Origin: Globodera rostochiensis | Taxonomy: Eukaryota; Nematoda; Chromadorea; Rhabditida; Heteroderidae | Reading direction: 5' to 3' | NCBI GenBank assembly: GCA_018350325.1 | Contig: JAEVLN010000005.1 | Span: forward strand, 4,314,393 to 4,378,392 | DNA length: 64,000 nt | Shown here: piece after piece, positions 10,263-21,784 of the stretch | Numbering within the stretch: position 1 is the stretch's first letter | Layout of the letters: each line of letters opens with the position of its first letter | Notes under the pieces: generated by a model | Seen by the model: only the letters and a program-made list of their open reading frames with translations | Databases searched by the model: none | Told to the model about the DNA's origin: nothing | Program-made: the position numbers and the translations under genes

Positions 10263-10334
10263 GCCCAGGTAGCTCAGTTGGAAGACTGCTCCTGGAATGA
10301 ATGGAGGTCGTGGGTTCGAGTCCCACCCGGGGTT
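10263..10334 (+). tRNA. tRNA-like gene or pseudogene, anticodon not assignable
   Basis: It has the A-box-like TAGCTCAGTTGG and a perfect T arm (GTGGG TTCGAGT CCCAC). The acceptor ends GCCCAGG and CCGGGGT pair with one mismatch and one wobble. The D stem and a canonical 7 nt anticodon loop cannot be formed cleanly around CTCCTGGAATGAATGGAG, so I give no anticodon. A degraded tRNA or a tRNA-derived repeat is likely. Confidence 0.4.
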
Positions 10335-10596
10335 ACCATTTTGTCTATCCTTTACTGTTATTAACACTTGTGGGTTCTAATTAAATAAGCTGGGTTGCTG
10401 TCGTGGGCAGTGTCGGTAGTTCAGTATTCCTTTCTTTTTCAATTGAACTTTGATGTTTTGTTTTTCAAAAAAAGCGAATAATTTTGTTGTTCAATAATAA
10501 AATTTCTATTCTGTCATTGATTTGCCAGAAAAAAAGGTCACAATTATCCAAATTTTCCTAAAAATTTAGGCAAAATTGTAAATTTTGTTAAGATTT

Positions 10597-11137
10597 CACG
10601 CTTGAAGTTTTTACGAAACTCCCACGCTTGCATTTTTTACGAAACGCCCATGCTTGCAGTTTTTACGAAACTCCCACGCTTGCAGTTTTTACGAAACTCC
10701 CACGCTTGCATTTTTTACGAAACGCCCATGCTTGCAGTTTTTACGAAACGCCCACGCTTGCAGTTTTTACAAAACGCCCATGCTTGCAGTTTTTACGAAA
10801 CGCCCATGCTTGCAGTTTTTACGAAACGCCCATGCTTGCAGTTTTTACAAAACGCCCATGCTTGCAGTTTTTACGAAACGCCCATGCTTGCAGTTTTTAC
10901 GAAACGCCCATGCTTGCAGTTTTTACGAAACGCCCATGCTTGCAGTTTTTACGAAACGCCCACGCTTGCAGTTTTTACGAAACGCCCATGCTTGCAGTTT
11001 TTACGAAACGCCCATGCTTGCAGTTTTTACGAAACGCCCACGCTTGCAGTTTTTACTAAACGCACACTCTTGCAGTTTTTACGAAACGCCCACGCTTGCA
11101 GTTTTACGAAACGCACACGCTTGCAGTTTTTTCGAAA
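10597..11137. repeat. 26 bp minisatellite array, about 20 copies
   Basis: The unit is CGCCCATGCTTGCAGTTTTT plus ACGAAA. Because 26 is not a multiple of three, successive units shift frame, and all three forward frames are open. The first copies vary (CTCCCACGCTTGCA); the middle copies are nearly identical. Confidence 0.97.
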
Positions 11138-11328
11138 TGACCCAGCACGCATTTTTTGTCCAAAAATTTTTGATTTCGTGGAATTCTCGCTTAAAAATAT
11201 CCAAATTTCTAAGATTTTAGAGCAATTTCTTAACAAAGATTGTTAAATCTTCAAAAAATACGGCCATTTTTTAAAACTTTGATTGCAAATCTCTTAACAA
11301 AATTGAGTCTAAAATCTTCAAAATTTTC

Positions 11329-11374
11329 TCGGCGGCGCCTATCGGCACCGCCGACCCCCCCCCCCCCCCCCCCC
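11329..11374. repeat. GC hairpin motif plus C20 run
   Basis: Arms GGCGGCGCC and GGCACCGCC around TATC, followed by 20 C residues, then TGTAAAGCAGAATTC. A diverged second copy (GACGGCGCCTGTTGGCAACG) lies at 11480-11502. Confidence 0.85.
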
Positions 11375-12449
11375 TGTAAAGCAGAATTCTTAAAAAAATT
11401 TGCTTTTTGAATTCCAAAATCGTCAAAAATTTTGCTCAATTTTCTTAACAAAAACTGTAAAATAATAAAAAAAATTTCCCGACGGCGCCTGTTGGCAACG
11501 TTAGACCCACCAACAACAAAATCCAATGCTAGAAAAGGCTCCGATGGGTAAAACAGAACAATTAAACATTTTTGGCATTAAATTCGTATATTTACACGAC
11601 TAAAAAATATTCCTGCTAAATTCCTGCTTTTTGCATAAGCCGATCCTGTTTTTCAACTGAAAAATTGAAATAGACCGGTCTAAATATATTATACTATACG
11701 CAAAATTCTGAATTGAACGGATGGGGGAAAGAACTAGACTTTTTTTTGTGTGTACTAATTTAGAATTATCCATAAAAATTGCTGAATATGAATTTATTAT
11801 GAAAAATTGACAAAATTCGCGTATGCACCCTATTAATTGGATTGCACGGCTTTATCTTGGTAAAATAACTGTTGATTCGTTTTTTTGGGACGATTTGTTT
11901 TTCAAGCAACAAAAAGCATTTCTGAGCGGAATTCGCGCAACAAAAAAAAACGAAATTCATGTTAAAATCGGGGAAAAATTATGTAATTTTTTTCGTATAA
12001 AAGGATATTTAGCATCTGTTTTTTGAAAAAAATTTTGTTTTCAAAGTCGAGAAAACGGTGTTTCTAGAATAAATGCCAAATCGGGTTTTTCTAAATCATA
12101 TACCATTCATTCATATAGTAAAGCGGTTGGGTTGACCATCCCAGGGAGACGGTCGGATGGTGGCGGAGGAGGAATTGAAAGGGGGTTAGACTAGGGGTGG
12201 GGGAGGGAATTGAGGTGACATGTCCGGGCCCTGGACTTCTCAACCGCCCTACCCACTCCCGAGTCCGGGGTTGTGAACGTTCATTTATTGCGGCGGATGA
12301 AATTGGTCTGAACAGCATCGGGGAGGAAAAGTCATCTCTCCCATTTCGTTGTCCCCTCGGGGGAGTTGTCCATGGCTTAAATACAGCATGGTTTGAAGGC
12401 AGGGGATGGACCGGGCAAAAATGCATTCATCGATCTTCGGTGTTCAGCC
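11375..12449. other. Intergenic, no gene seen
   Basis: AT-rich to about 12110. 12115-12420 is a GC-rich patch with the palindrome-like CCCCTCGGGGGAG and short frames on both strands, none with a recognisable domain. It lies in the 3' flank of the next HTH gene in place of the usual partner-gene remnant. Confidence 0.45.
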
Positions 12450-13452
12450 TCACAATATACTCTCCGAATTCGAGTTCCCAATTTCCTGAACATTTGCCGC
12501 GGCATTCTTTTCCACAGAAAGTCCATCGACAGAACTTGGATGAAATTGCTGTCGTTTAAATTGCTTTTTCCATCTAACTAAAGTGCTTCTTCCAATTTTC
12601 AGCATTTTAACAATTTCCTCATTAGTAATTTTAGGCTTTTTGTCTTTAATTTCATAATAACGTTTCATTAATTCCTTTTGTTCGCTGTGGGAGTGTTTAT
12701 TTGGTTCTGTAAAAGAATTTAATTAATTTAAATATAAAATTGAACTTGAAAAACTCACTGGTTTGGCCAAGTTCTTTTTTCCAAGTGTAAATTGTTCTAA
12801 CACTTAGGCCCAACACTTTTGCGACAGTTTCATCAATTTCTTGCTTATATGAATTTTTGAATCCGTCCCGCTTTAACTCGGCTTTCATTTGATCAAATTT
12901 TTCTATTAAATTTTTTCGTTCATTTTTTTCTTTCCCGAATTTATGCCTTTTTTGACTTAGGCCAAATTCTTTTTTCCATTTATATATTTTTGGGCGATTT
13001 ACTTTTAAATGTTTAGTAATTTTCTCCTCAATTTGAGTCCATCTTTTTTTTGAATATTTTCCTTTTTGCTTAAATTCGTTTCTAATTGCGTGGAATTTGT
13101 CGATAATGTTACGTTTACGCTCATCTTCAGCAATATTTTCTTCTTCCATCATTTCGTTCTGTTCGGCCCCATTTTTGGAGTGATCAGACTCTGTGAGAAG
13201 AGGAGGATTCTGATCAGTTGAATTGGGTTCAATTTGTCCAATTTGGGTGTTCTGTCGGTCGATTTGGTGATGGACATTTTGTCCAAAGTTTAATGGCGCT
13301 GGCGTTTTCAAATCTTCGGCTTCACCTTTGTCCCACCAGCCTTCTCCGAATATTTCATCAAATGTTTTGAGCTCCAATTTTACGGATTCGGCTTTGTCCA
13401 GTAAATTTGATGCAAATAATGACATAAAAATTAAAATCCAAAATTCTTCCAT
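12450..13452 (-). CDS. Secreted triple-HTH protein, intact copy (316 aa)
   Basis: Exon 1 13452-12759, intron 12758-12707 (52 bp, GTGAGT...TTTTACAG, phase 1), exon 2 12706-12450; 951 nt in frame. The signal peptide is MEEFWILIFMSLFASNLL. One QIGQIEPNSTDQ unit. The linker has an acidic insert with EMMEEENIAEDE. The HTH signatures are IYKWKKEFG, IYTWKKELG and LVRWKKQFK, so the usual aromatic before W is changed in repeat 3 (LVRW). The tail ends one residue later than usual (NSNSESIL). Confidence 0.82.
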
Positions 13453-13644
13453 TTATTTGGGCAAAAAATCTCTGAATTTTGGGAGATTTATATAAAACTC
13501 CAAAACAGAAATTCGATGTAGAAAAATTTGTCAATTGTTTTTGTGTTAAAAAACTCTAAAAAATCTTAAAAAGAATAATAATATATTTCAATTTTTTAAC
13601 ATTAATAAATTATTTTGCTTTGAAGTGATTGAAAGTAAAATGAC

Positions 13645-13672
13645 AGCCCATAATGAAATGGGCATTTATTTG
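13645..13672 (-). promoter_or_regulatory. Inverted-repeat promoter block of the 13.4 kb HTH gene
   Basis: AGCCCATAATGAAATGGGCA with a following TTTATTTGATTC, about 190 bp upstream of the ATG. TTTCTGACATTTCATAAATA, part of the tandem module, follows at about 13705-13725. Confidence 0.5.
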
Positions 13673-13967
13673 ATTCTTTAATATTTTCTTGTAATCAATA
13701 ATATTTCTGACATTTCATAAATATGTTTCCGAATAATCATCATTTTATAAAAAAAATTGTGAAATACCAAATTAAAAAAACATTTAAAAATAATTTATAA
13801 TTAATGGCCCTGGAGGAAAACGACATTTCGCCACAAGGCCCAGTATTAACTTTTAACTTTGAAAAAGTTAAAAGTTTGCATACCAATTGTGCTTTAAGTT
13901 AAGGGTGACTGCTCATCAATTGTTACATTTAATTCAGGTTACCATATTTGTCGACCTCGGCGCTTCG

Positions 13968-14836
13968 GTGAAGGCTGGTGGAACAAGACAAAGCCGTAGA
14001 ATGGCATAAATTAACGCTTGAACAAAATGCTCTTCACCAAATCGACCGGCAGAACACCCAAATTGGACAAATTGAACCAAATTCAACTGATTCTCGTTCC
14101 CATTAATAATTCCTTGGCGAAGTGTTTCAAAAATGTAACAATATTTGGACCAATTTTCATCACAATTCAATTAAACAAAAGTGTTTAACGGCGGCGCCTA
14201 TCGGCACCGCCGAAGCTCCCAAAAATGTGGATTATTCTTTTAGTTTAATCTCTGGTTATTTTGGCATCAATTAAGATTTCTAACAAATTTAATAAGAGAA
14301 CTTTAAAGTGAACCCTTTTCCGTTCCGCTTCAAAATTATGGTTATTTTAAATTTTTTTTTGCAAATCTCTCAAAAAATAAAAATGTTTATTAAAGGCACA
14401 AATATTCAACAACTTAGCTAAAATTAAATAAGTTACCTAGGTTTGTTGGAAGTAAAAGGGTATAAAATTTACAATTATTCTCAACTCTCCCAATTCAAAT
14501 TAAACACAAAAATAATTTTCATTTTTTAATTTTATTTTTTTTAAGGATAACTAATATTTAAATAAATTAAAATTATTTAACAGAACCAATTAAACACTCC
14601 GGCAGCAAACAAAAGGAATTGATGAAACGTTATTATGTATTAAAGAAAAAAATCCTAAAATTAGAGACGAGGAAATTGCCAAAATGTTGAAAATTGGAAA
14701 AAGAACTTTGCGTAAATGGAAAAAGCAATTTAAACGACAGCAATTTCATCCAAATTCTGTCGATGGACATTCTGTGGAAGAGAATGCCGCGGCAAATATT
14801 CAGGAAATTGAAAATTCGAATTCAGAGAGTATTTGA
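13968..14836 (+). pseudogene. HTH-family pseudogene lacking HTH repeats 1 and 2
   Basis: 13968-14095 preserves GEGWWNK and the HHQIDRQNTQIGQIE tract with stops (TAG, TAA) in the acidic region; it is closest to the 61.8 kb copy, which has the same KADEWDKL variant. Exon 2 resumes at about 14583 after a TTATTTAACAG acceptor and runs to the NSNSESI tail, but a 1 bp loss after YY shifts its frame. The two exon 1 HTH repeats have been replaced by unrelated AT-rich sequence and a GC hairpin. Confidence 0.85.
14189..14212. repeat. GC hairpin motif inside an HTH pseudogene
   Basis: Arms GGCGGCGCC and GGCACCGCC around TATC, with no C run beside it. Confidence 0.8.
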
Positions 14837-14839
14837 ATG

Positions 14840-15301
14840 AATAGTAAATAATTCTGAAAACCCAAATCCTGTTTACGATTTCTTTGTATTTTTCGGCTAT
14901 ATATATTTGAAGTAAAACGCTGCTCATTTTCATTTTCATAAACATTTGAATCAAATTTTTTTTAGTCCGGGCGCAGAAGATGCTTTTTTTCACTTATGAA
15001 TTTACTTTTCAAGATGTTTGTGTGTTATTGTGAAAGGAAGAAAAAAATATAGTAGTTTTAACCACAAAACAACGAGAAGATTTAGAAAATAAAACAAAAG
15101 AAAAAACACAAGATGCCGACTTTTTTGAATTTTCGGGGTTTTGCTGGAAACAACCCCGAACCCCAACTTAAAAGAGCTGAACGTATGGCTCAGTGTTTCT
15201 TAATAGTCCAAAAAAATGTTTATATTTTCAACCCGTTTTGATCCTGATCGGGTCAGATCAAAATGCGAGGTTCAGTCAGGACCAGAGCTGAATCAAAATT
15301 G
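14840..15301. other. 3' flank of the pseudogene, then AT-rich spacer
   Basis: 14865-14945 is the reverse-oriented partner-gene remnant (TTTCGGCT...AAACGCTGCTCATTTTC). 14950-15300 shows no gene. 15235-15290 has GGTCAGATC words of the low-complexity type. Confidence 0.4.
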
Positions 15302-15557
15302 TGGGAGAGAGACTTTGTGGGGGAATATGTTAGTAACTTCTTCCCATTGCAGAAGCCCCCCGGTGGTCTTTTTTAAAGGTTGGTTCGATTGGCATAATGT
15401 CACACGCAGACGCCAAAATGTCGTTTTGAAAGATTCAATTCAAAATATTATGCCAGAAAAAAACGGGAAATCAATTAAAGAAATGTTTGAAAATTGGAAA
15501 ATGAAAAATGAGAGCGTCTGCTACGAACCAGCCGAAGAAATAGAAAGAAATCGTTGA
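15302..15557 (+). pseudogene. Partner-gene remnant with an FDWHNV motif, convergent with the HTH gene
   Basis: The plus-strand frame reads GWFDWHNVTRRRQN, later GKSIKEMFENWKMKNESV and ends EEIERNR with a stop at 15555-15557. Related pieces lie at 22.94-23.34 kb (minus), 24.0 kb (plus) and 29.3/29.8 kb (plus, RHKFDWHNVKLRRNF). I do not recognise the protein. The 5' part of the open frame shares nothing with the other pieces, so only the last 60 or so codons look ancestral. Confidence 0.45.
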
Positions 15558-15593
15558 CAAATTTGGTGTTTTACAAAATCATTGACCATCCAA

Positions 15594-18081
15594 TCAAATA
15601 CTTCCCGAATTCGAGTGCCCAATTTCCTGAACATTTGCCACGGCATTCTCTTTCACAGAATGTCCATCGACAGAATTTGGATGAAATTGGTGTCGTTTAA
15701 AGTGCTTTTTCCATCTATGCAAAGTGCTTGCATCAATTTTCAACATTTTGGCAATGTCCTTGTCATAAATTAAAGGATTTTTGTCTTTAATTTCATAATA
15801 ACATTTCATCAATTCCTTTTGTTCGTTGTCGGAGTATTTATAGTTTGGTGCTGTAAAAGAATGTTTATTATTAACTTTAACATATAACAAATAATAGGCT
15901 TGTTTTTTATGTACCAAAGTTAGGGTTCAATGCCCGCGGGTACAGGTACTCGGCGATGCCGACAGCAGGCGCCGCGCCAACATTTTTACAAAATTACAAT
16001 TTTTGTTAAGAAAATTGGAGCAAAAATCAGAGAGATGTGATAAAATTTCCCCAAAAACATTTTTTGCGCGCATTTTAATTAAAAGTATTTGAAAATTTAT
16101 AAAATGTTCGTTTTATGGGGAGCGCAGCTTTTCTTAGCTCTTATCGGTCAAGTTATGAATTGATTACCTCTCAATTAAACAATTTATACAACATTCAATT
16201 TCTCTTAGACTCTAAAATGCGAATCTGAAAATTTTTGGCTGAAACTCTCTGAAGCAAATCTGAGCCTTGGACTGACATTCAGTGGGGACTCATTTGTCCA
16301 CATTATATGTAAGAAATGAGCTAAATCACATACCGTATATACTGTTGTAATCCCCCAACCTCTAATAATCTCCCAACCTCTAATAATCCCCCACTCTCTG
16401 AGTAGGTTGAAAAATAATCCCCCAACCTCTAATAATCCCCCAGCCTCTAATAATCCCCCACCTCAATTAACAGTCCGAATACATTTTTTCCCCTTTTCCC
16501 ACTTGGTAAAATTTGACGTGATTTAACGGGAAAAATGGATAAACCATGTGTGTGTTCCAAGGATGTACGCAGGATTTTTTTTTTTCTGAGGAGGTGCTAA
16601 AAGTCGATTTTTAGGGATGCATTTTTTGAAAATTTGAAAAATTCAATCTTTAGGGGTGCAATTTTGGAGTTTATTGCATTTTTCTTACGGAATTTTTTTT
16701 GAAAAAAGTCAATCTTTAGGGGTTCGTTTTTTGAAAATTTGAAAAAGTCAATCTTTAGGGGTGTCTTTTTAGAGTTTATTGCATTTTTCTTAAAGAATTT
16801 TTCAGAAGAAAATTTTCTCCAAAATCAATTTTAGGCGTTAAATTTTTGTTTTTTTTCTGGCAATTTGTTAAGAAAACTGGTCCAAAAACTACAAATTTTG
16901 CAAAACAAAAGGGTCCCCCCTAGGTTTTTTTCTCAAAAAATTTTCGCCAGCTAATGAAATGAACAAAAATTTGATAGATGAACATATCGCCAAACAGATT
17001 GAAAAATCCCCCAACCTCTAATAATCCCCCACTCTCTGAGTAGGTTGAAAAATAATCCCCCATGGGGAATTACAACAGTATATACGGTATATAGGCCTTC
17101 AAATATACTTAATATATTTATCTATGTTTTTATTTTCTTAATAAATATCTTCTTCTCATCGAGAACTTTCATTTGGTATTATGTTTAACCTAATCTGCTT
17201 GATTAGCTTCATAGTTGCTTCCGGCAATAAATTGTCAGATTTGTGTTTAGAAAAGAGAAAAAGTTTGAGAGGTATCCATAATTTGCCCATATTTTTAGAT
17301 ATTTAGCAAATATTTAAGAGTAAATCTTACTGGTTTGGCCAAGTTTACGTTTCCACTTGTAAATTGTTCTATCACTTATGCCCAACTTTTTTGCAACAGT
17401 TTTATCTAATTGGTTTTTATAAGAATTTTTGAATCCGTCCCGCTTTAAATCGGCTTTCATTTGATCAAATTTCTCAACCAAATGTTTACGTTTTTCTTTT
17501 TCATTGGACACTTTTTTTCGCCTTAAGCCAAATTCTTTTTTCCATTTATATATTTTTGAGCGATTGACTTTTAAATGTTTACTAATTTCATTTTCAAGTT
17601 GAGTCCATTCTTTTGCCGAAAATTTCCCTATTTGCTTAAATTCGTCTTTCATTGCGTGGAATTTATCGACAAATTTACATTTTCCCTCATCTTCAACAAT
17701 ATTTTCGTTTAAAGAAACTTGGTTCTGTTCTTCGCTATTTTGGGCATTATAAGAGTGATCAGACTCTGTGAGAAGAGGATTCTGATCAGTTGAATTGGGT
17801 TCAATTTGTCCAAGCTGATCAGTTGGATTGGGTTCAATTTGTCCAAGTTGATCAGTTGAATTGGGTTCAATTTGTCCATTTTGTCGGTCGATTTGGTGAT
17901 GGACATTTTGTCCAAAGATTGTTGGCGCCGGCGTTTTCAAATCTTCGGCTTCACCTTTGTCCCACCAGCCTTCTCCGAATATTTCATCAAATGTTTTGAG
18001 TTCCAATTTTACGGATTCAGCTTTGTCCAGTAAATTTGTTGCAAAAAATGCCCCCAAAATTAAAATCCAAACCTCTTCCAT
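15594..18081 (-). CDS. Secreted triple-HTH protein with a transposon-expanded 1.48 kb intron (335 aa)
   Basis: Exon 1 18081-17331, exon 2 15850-15594, intron 17330-15851 (GTAAGA...TTTTACAG, phase 1). The two exons give 1008 nt in frame, so the coding sequence is intact if the intron is spliced. Siblings have 49-98 bp introns. The extra sequence holds a repeat core with a GC hairpin (15.95-16.1 kb) and a TIR element (16331-17089). The intron retains CTCTTATCGGTCAAGT, shared with the 21.55 kb copy, confirming it grew by insertion. The repeat tract has three QLGQIEPNSTD-type units, one with P for S. HTH signatures are IYKWKKEFG, IYKWKRKLG and LHRWKKHFK. The chosen start is MEEVWILIL. Confidence 0.72.
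15945..16105. repeat. Interspersed repeat core with GC hairpin, inserted in an HTH intron
   Basis: It contains CGGCGATGCCGACAGCAGGCGCC, TTTTTGTTAAGAAAATTGGAG and GCGCGCATTTTAATTAAAAG. The same order is found, reverse-complemented, inside the hAT-like element at 1.7-2.3 kb and in plus orientation at 23.4-23.5 kb. Confidence 0.6.
16331..17089. mobile_element. TIR element of the TACCGTATATACTGTTGTAA family, 759 bp
   Basis: The left end is TACCGTATATACTGTTGTAA; the right end is its reverse complement. A possible TA duplication flanks it. Behind each end lie tandem AATCCCCCAACCTCTAAT words. The middle contains four similar AGTCAATCTTTAGGGGTGC sentences. No transposase frame. A 137 bp relative is at 53986-54122. 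Confidence 0.8.
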
Positions 18082-18317
18082 TTTATTTGGCTCTGAATTT
18101 AGGGACATTATATAAAATTCCAATTTTTTATAATTTAAATGGAAATTCGATATGGAAGCTACCGAAATGCAGCGATTTGGAGAGAAAAAGTTTATTAATG
18201 TTTTTGTGTTAAAGAATCTCTCAAAATTTCCTTAAATTTTAAAATTTTCAAATTTTGTACAATATTAATAAATATAATTTACCTTTATAAAAAATTATTG
18301 AAAGCAACGTAATAAAT

Positions 18318-18520
18318 GCGCCCACAATTGAAACGGGCATTTATTAATAAATCCTAATTTTTTTAATATTATCTCAACCGAATCAATATTCCTGACATCT
18401 CATAAATATTTTTCTATAATTTTGAACCGGGACCAAATCAATATTCCCTGACATCTCATAAATATTTTTCATAAGCCTTTTGAACCAGGGCCAAATCAAA
18501 TTACAGACATTTCGTTAATA
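18318..18520 (-). promoter_or_regulatory. Promoter block plus three module copies upstream of the 18.08 kb HTH gene
   Basis: 18318-18355 has GCGCCCACAATTGAAACGGGCA (one arm mutated) and TTTATTAATAAATCC. 18385-18520 has the GGGACCAAATC / CTGACATCTCATAAATATTTTT module nearly three times, the outer copy diverged. Confidence 0.55.
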
Positions 18521-18760
18521 TTTTTCCTAAATAATCATCATTTTATAAAAAGCGATCGATGGTGAGTAGCCGAAATGAAAAATATTTAAAATAATTTATA
18601 AATTAATTGGCCTTTGAGAAAAAGTGTCATTTACGCTTCTATTGACATTTTCGGCACAGATGAAGACAATGTTTTCGTAGTTTTCCCTGCAAATGTACGG
18701 ATTTCTTGGTCGAAAGCGCTTGCTGGCGGAAATCAAGATTGGAATGTTTGGGCCAGTTTC

Positions 18761-19420
18761 TGGAAAGTCAGCATAGACGGACAAGAATTTGGTGTTCTGG
18801 AGAGCCAGCATGAACCAGAATTTGGTGTTCTGGAAAGTCAGCATAGACGGACAAGAATTTGGTGTGCTGGAGAGCCAGCATGAACCAGAATTTGGTGTTC
18901 TGGAAAGTCAGCATAGACGGACAAGAATTTGGTGTGCTGGAGAGCCAGCATGAACCAGAATTTGGTGTTCTGGAAAGTCAGCATAGACGGACAAGAATTT
19001 GGTGTGCTGGAGAGCCAGCATGAACCAGAATTTGGCGTTCTGGAAAGTCAGCATGGACCAGAATTTGGTGTTTCTGGAAAGTCAGCATGGACCAGAATTT
19101 GGTGTTCTGGAAAGTCAGCATGAACCAGAATTTGGTGTTCTGGAGAGTCAGCATGAACCAGAATTTGGTGTTCTGGAAAGTCAGCATAGACGGACAAGAA
19201 TTTGGTGTTCTGGAGAGTCAGCATGAACCAGAATTTGGTGTTCTGGAGAGTCAGCATGAACCAGAATTTGGTGTTCTGGAAAGTCAGCATAGACGGACAA
19301 GAATTTGGCGTTCTGGAAAGTCAGCATGGACCAGAATTTGGTGTTTCTGGAAAGTCAGCTTGGACCAGAATTTGGTGTTCTGGAAAGTCAGCATGAACCA
19401 GAAACAGGAGAAAGTCATTT
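18761..19420. repeat. Minisatellite array B, 33-37 bp units
   Basis: Units alternate between GAACCAGAATTTGGTGTTCTGG-AAAGTCAGCAT (33 bp) and a form with AGACGGACAAGAATTTGG. Open frames on both strands come from the lack of stops. The CCAGAATTTGG and GGAAAGTCAGC words are shared with arrays C (27 kb) and D (63 kb). Confidence 0.95.
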
Positions 19421-20515
19421 CCCACTAATTTAGACCTGTTGATCAGGAATCTGTACTCTGTTTTTGATTTTGTTAAACGTAAACCACGCAAAAAGGACAC
19501 CCAATTTAAATTATTCCTGCTTTTTTAAAAATATTTTTATGTTTATTCAAAAGTTTTTGGAATTTAATTTTTTGGTCGGCAAATATGGGTGATATTTGAA
19601 TACTTTGTTCAAACTTAGCCCCCGGGTTATAACTCGTTTGGAAAATTTTATAAACCAACACATTTGAGTTAATTGTCCAAAGAGGAGTTATGGATTTTAT
19701 GCAAATACAAAAGAACAGCTGTGAACGACTTGCGGCCCGAATTTTGCGGCCCTAAATAAAGCAAAAAAAAAAAATCAACGCCAAAATCAACTTTTCACAC
19801 AAAAAATCATTTTTGTTTTAACTTTTAACAAATTTCATTAATTCCTTAGAGCTATCAATGATGACACAAATCGAAGGCTAATTTTCTGTTTTGTAATATT
19901 TTTATTTTGGATATCATGCTTACAGTAACAATAAAATTAATCCCAATATTTTTTTGTTGTATTGCATCGACCGAACAACAAAAGGATGAGCGTTGGCATT
20001 TTTTGAAGGATACGAGTATAGGAAAAAAACATCAGCTAACGGAATAATTGCTGTTGGCATGCAAAAAAAAAATCAGGAAGATTTGCACGTTTAAAAAATC
20101 GCACACGTTCGAGGTACGGCCAACTCGACTCTTTTTTTCATTGGCATACCGCCAAAGCCCAATGCCAAGTTTAATTGCTATTATCCTGCGTTAAGTTATT
20201 ATGCCAATGCTTCCCATTTACGTCAATTTTCCCTCCCCGAAGGACCTCCGCCGTTGTCCGGACTTTTCGACAATTGGCTTTTCAAACAAAAAAAGGTCCC
20301 TCCTATGGTTTTTTTCCTCAAAAATCGGGAGAGGGACCATGGGAGTTCTGCATTCTTTACAAATTCACCCAATTTTGCTGAGCAGAAAAATAAAATCCAT
20401 TTTAAACCAGAAATTAAATTTTTAGAAATTGTTTTCCTCTCAGGGCCAATTAATTTTAAATATTTTTTCATTTGGCTATATAAACTGTGATTATTATTTA
20501 CGAAATGTCAGGAAT
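19421..20515. other. Intergenic, no gene seen
   Basis: AT-rich. 20280-20345 has an inverted repeat (GGTCCCTCCTATGG ... GGGAGAGGGACC). Several TGCCAA/ATGCCA words occur at 20130-20215. Short open frames have no domain. Confidence 0.4.
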
Positions 20516-20693
20516 ATTGATTTGGTCCCGGTTCAAAATTATAGAAAAATATTTATGAGATGTCAGGAATATTGATTTGGTCCCGGTTCAAAATTATAGA
20601 AAAATATTTATGAGATGTCTATATTGATTGATTCGAGTGAGATATTTATTAAAGAATATGATTTATATGAAGGCCCATGTCAGTTGTGGGCTG
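20516..20693 (+). promoter_or_regulatory. Two tandem modules plus inverted-repeat block upstream of the 20.9 kb HTH gene
   Basis: A module of about 62 bp (GGAATATTGATTTGGTCCCG + GTTCAAAATTATAGAAAAAT + ATTTATGAGATGTC) is directly repeated at 20513-20620. It is followed by AATATGATTTATATGAAGG and the GCCCA...TGGGC inverted repeat at 20672-20691, about 200 bp before the ATG. It is the clearest example of the arrangement and is read here on the plus strand. Confidence 0.6.
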
Positions 20694-21784
20694 TTATTTA
20701 TCACTTTCAATAATTTTGTTATTAAGACTAAATAATATTTTTAATATAGTAAATAAATTGTAGAAAATTTAGCCAGATTCTTTAAAACAAATAAATTGAC
20801 AAATTCTCGTATTCGACTTCGTTTTAAATTATAATTAATTGAAATTTTATAATGCCCCTAAATTCAGAGGTTTTTTGCCCAAACAAAATGGAAAAGTTTT
20901 GGATTTTAATTATGGTTGTGTTCTTTGCAATAAATTCACTGGAAAAAGCCAAATCCGTACAACTGGAACTCAAAACATTTGATGAAATATTCGGAGAAGG
21001 TTGGTGGGACAAAGGTGAAGCCGAAGATTTGAAAACGTCGGCGCCAACAAACTTTGGACAAAATGTCCATCACCAAATCGACCGACAGAACACCCAAATT
21101 GGACAAATTGAACCCAATTCAACTGATCAGAATCCTCCTCTCACAGAGACTGATCACTCTGATAATGCCAAAGCTGAAGATGAGCGAAAACGTAAAATTG
21201 TCGACAAATTCCTCGCAATGAGAAACGAATTTGAGCAAATAGGAAAATATTCGGCAAAAGAATGGACTCAAATTGAAAATGAAATTAGTACACATTTGGA
21301 AGTCAATCGCAAAAAAATATATAAATGGAAAAAAGAATTTGGCCTAAGTCAAAAAAAGACAAAAAATGAGAGAAAAAATTTGGTAGAAAAATTTGATCAG
21401 AGAAAAGCCGAGTTAAAGTGGAACGGATTCAAAAATTCTTATCCCAATCAAATAAATGAAACTGTCGCGAAAGAATTGGGCATAACTTATAGAACAATTT
21501 ACAATTGGAAACGAAAACTTGGCCAACCCAGTAAGATTACTTGACCGATAAGAGCTAAAATCGAGAAATAGCTAAACAAGCTTATTCTTTTATTAATTTG
21601 TTTATATTAATTAAAAATTCTTTTACAGCACTAAAACATAAATACGGCAACAACGAACAAAAGGAATTGATGAAACGTTATTATGAAATTAAGGACAAAA
21701 ATCTTTTAATTTATGACAAGGACATTGCCAAAATGTTGAAAATTGATGCAAGCACTTTGCATAGATGGAAAAAGCACTTTAAAC

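Noticed and set aside
10602..11246. Three overlapping frames of 143-214 codons (LQFLRNAHACSFYE type)
   Set aside because: Translations of the 26 bp array, open in every frame because the unit has no stop.
18761..19420. Regularly spaced repeats as a CRISPR array
   Set aside because: Units are contiguous without unique spacers, and the genome is eukaryotic.
20130..20215. ATGCCA words upstream of an HTH gene as dorsal-gland (DOG box) motifs
   Set aside because: The hexamer is frequent by chance and not consistently placed upstream of the other copies.
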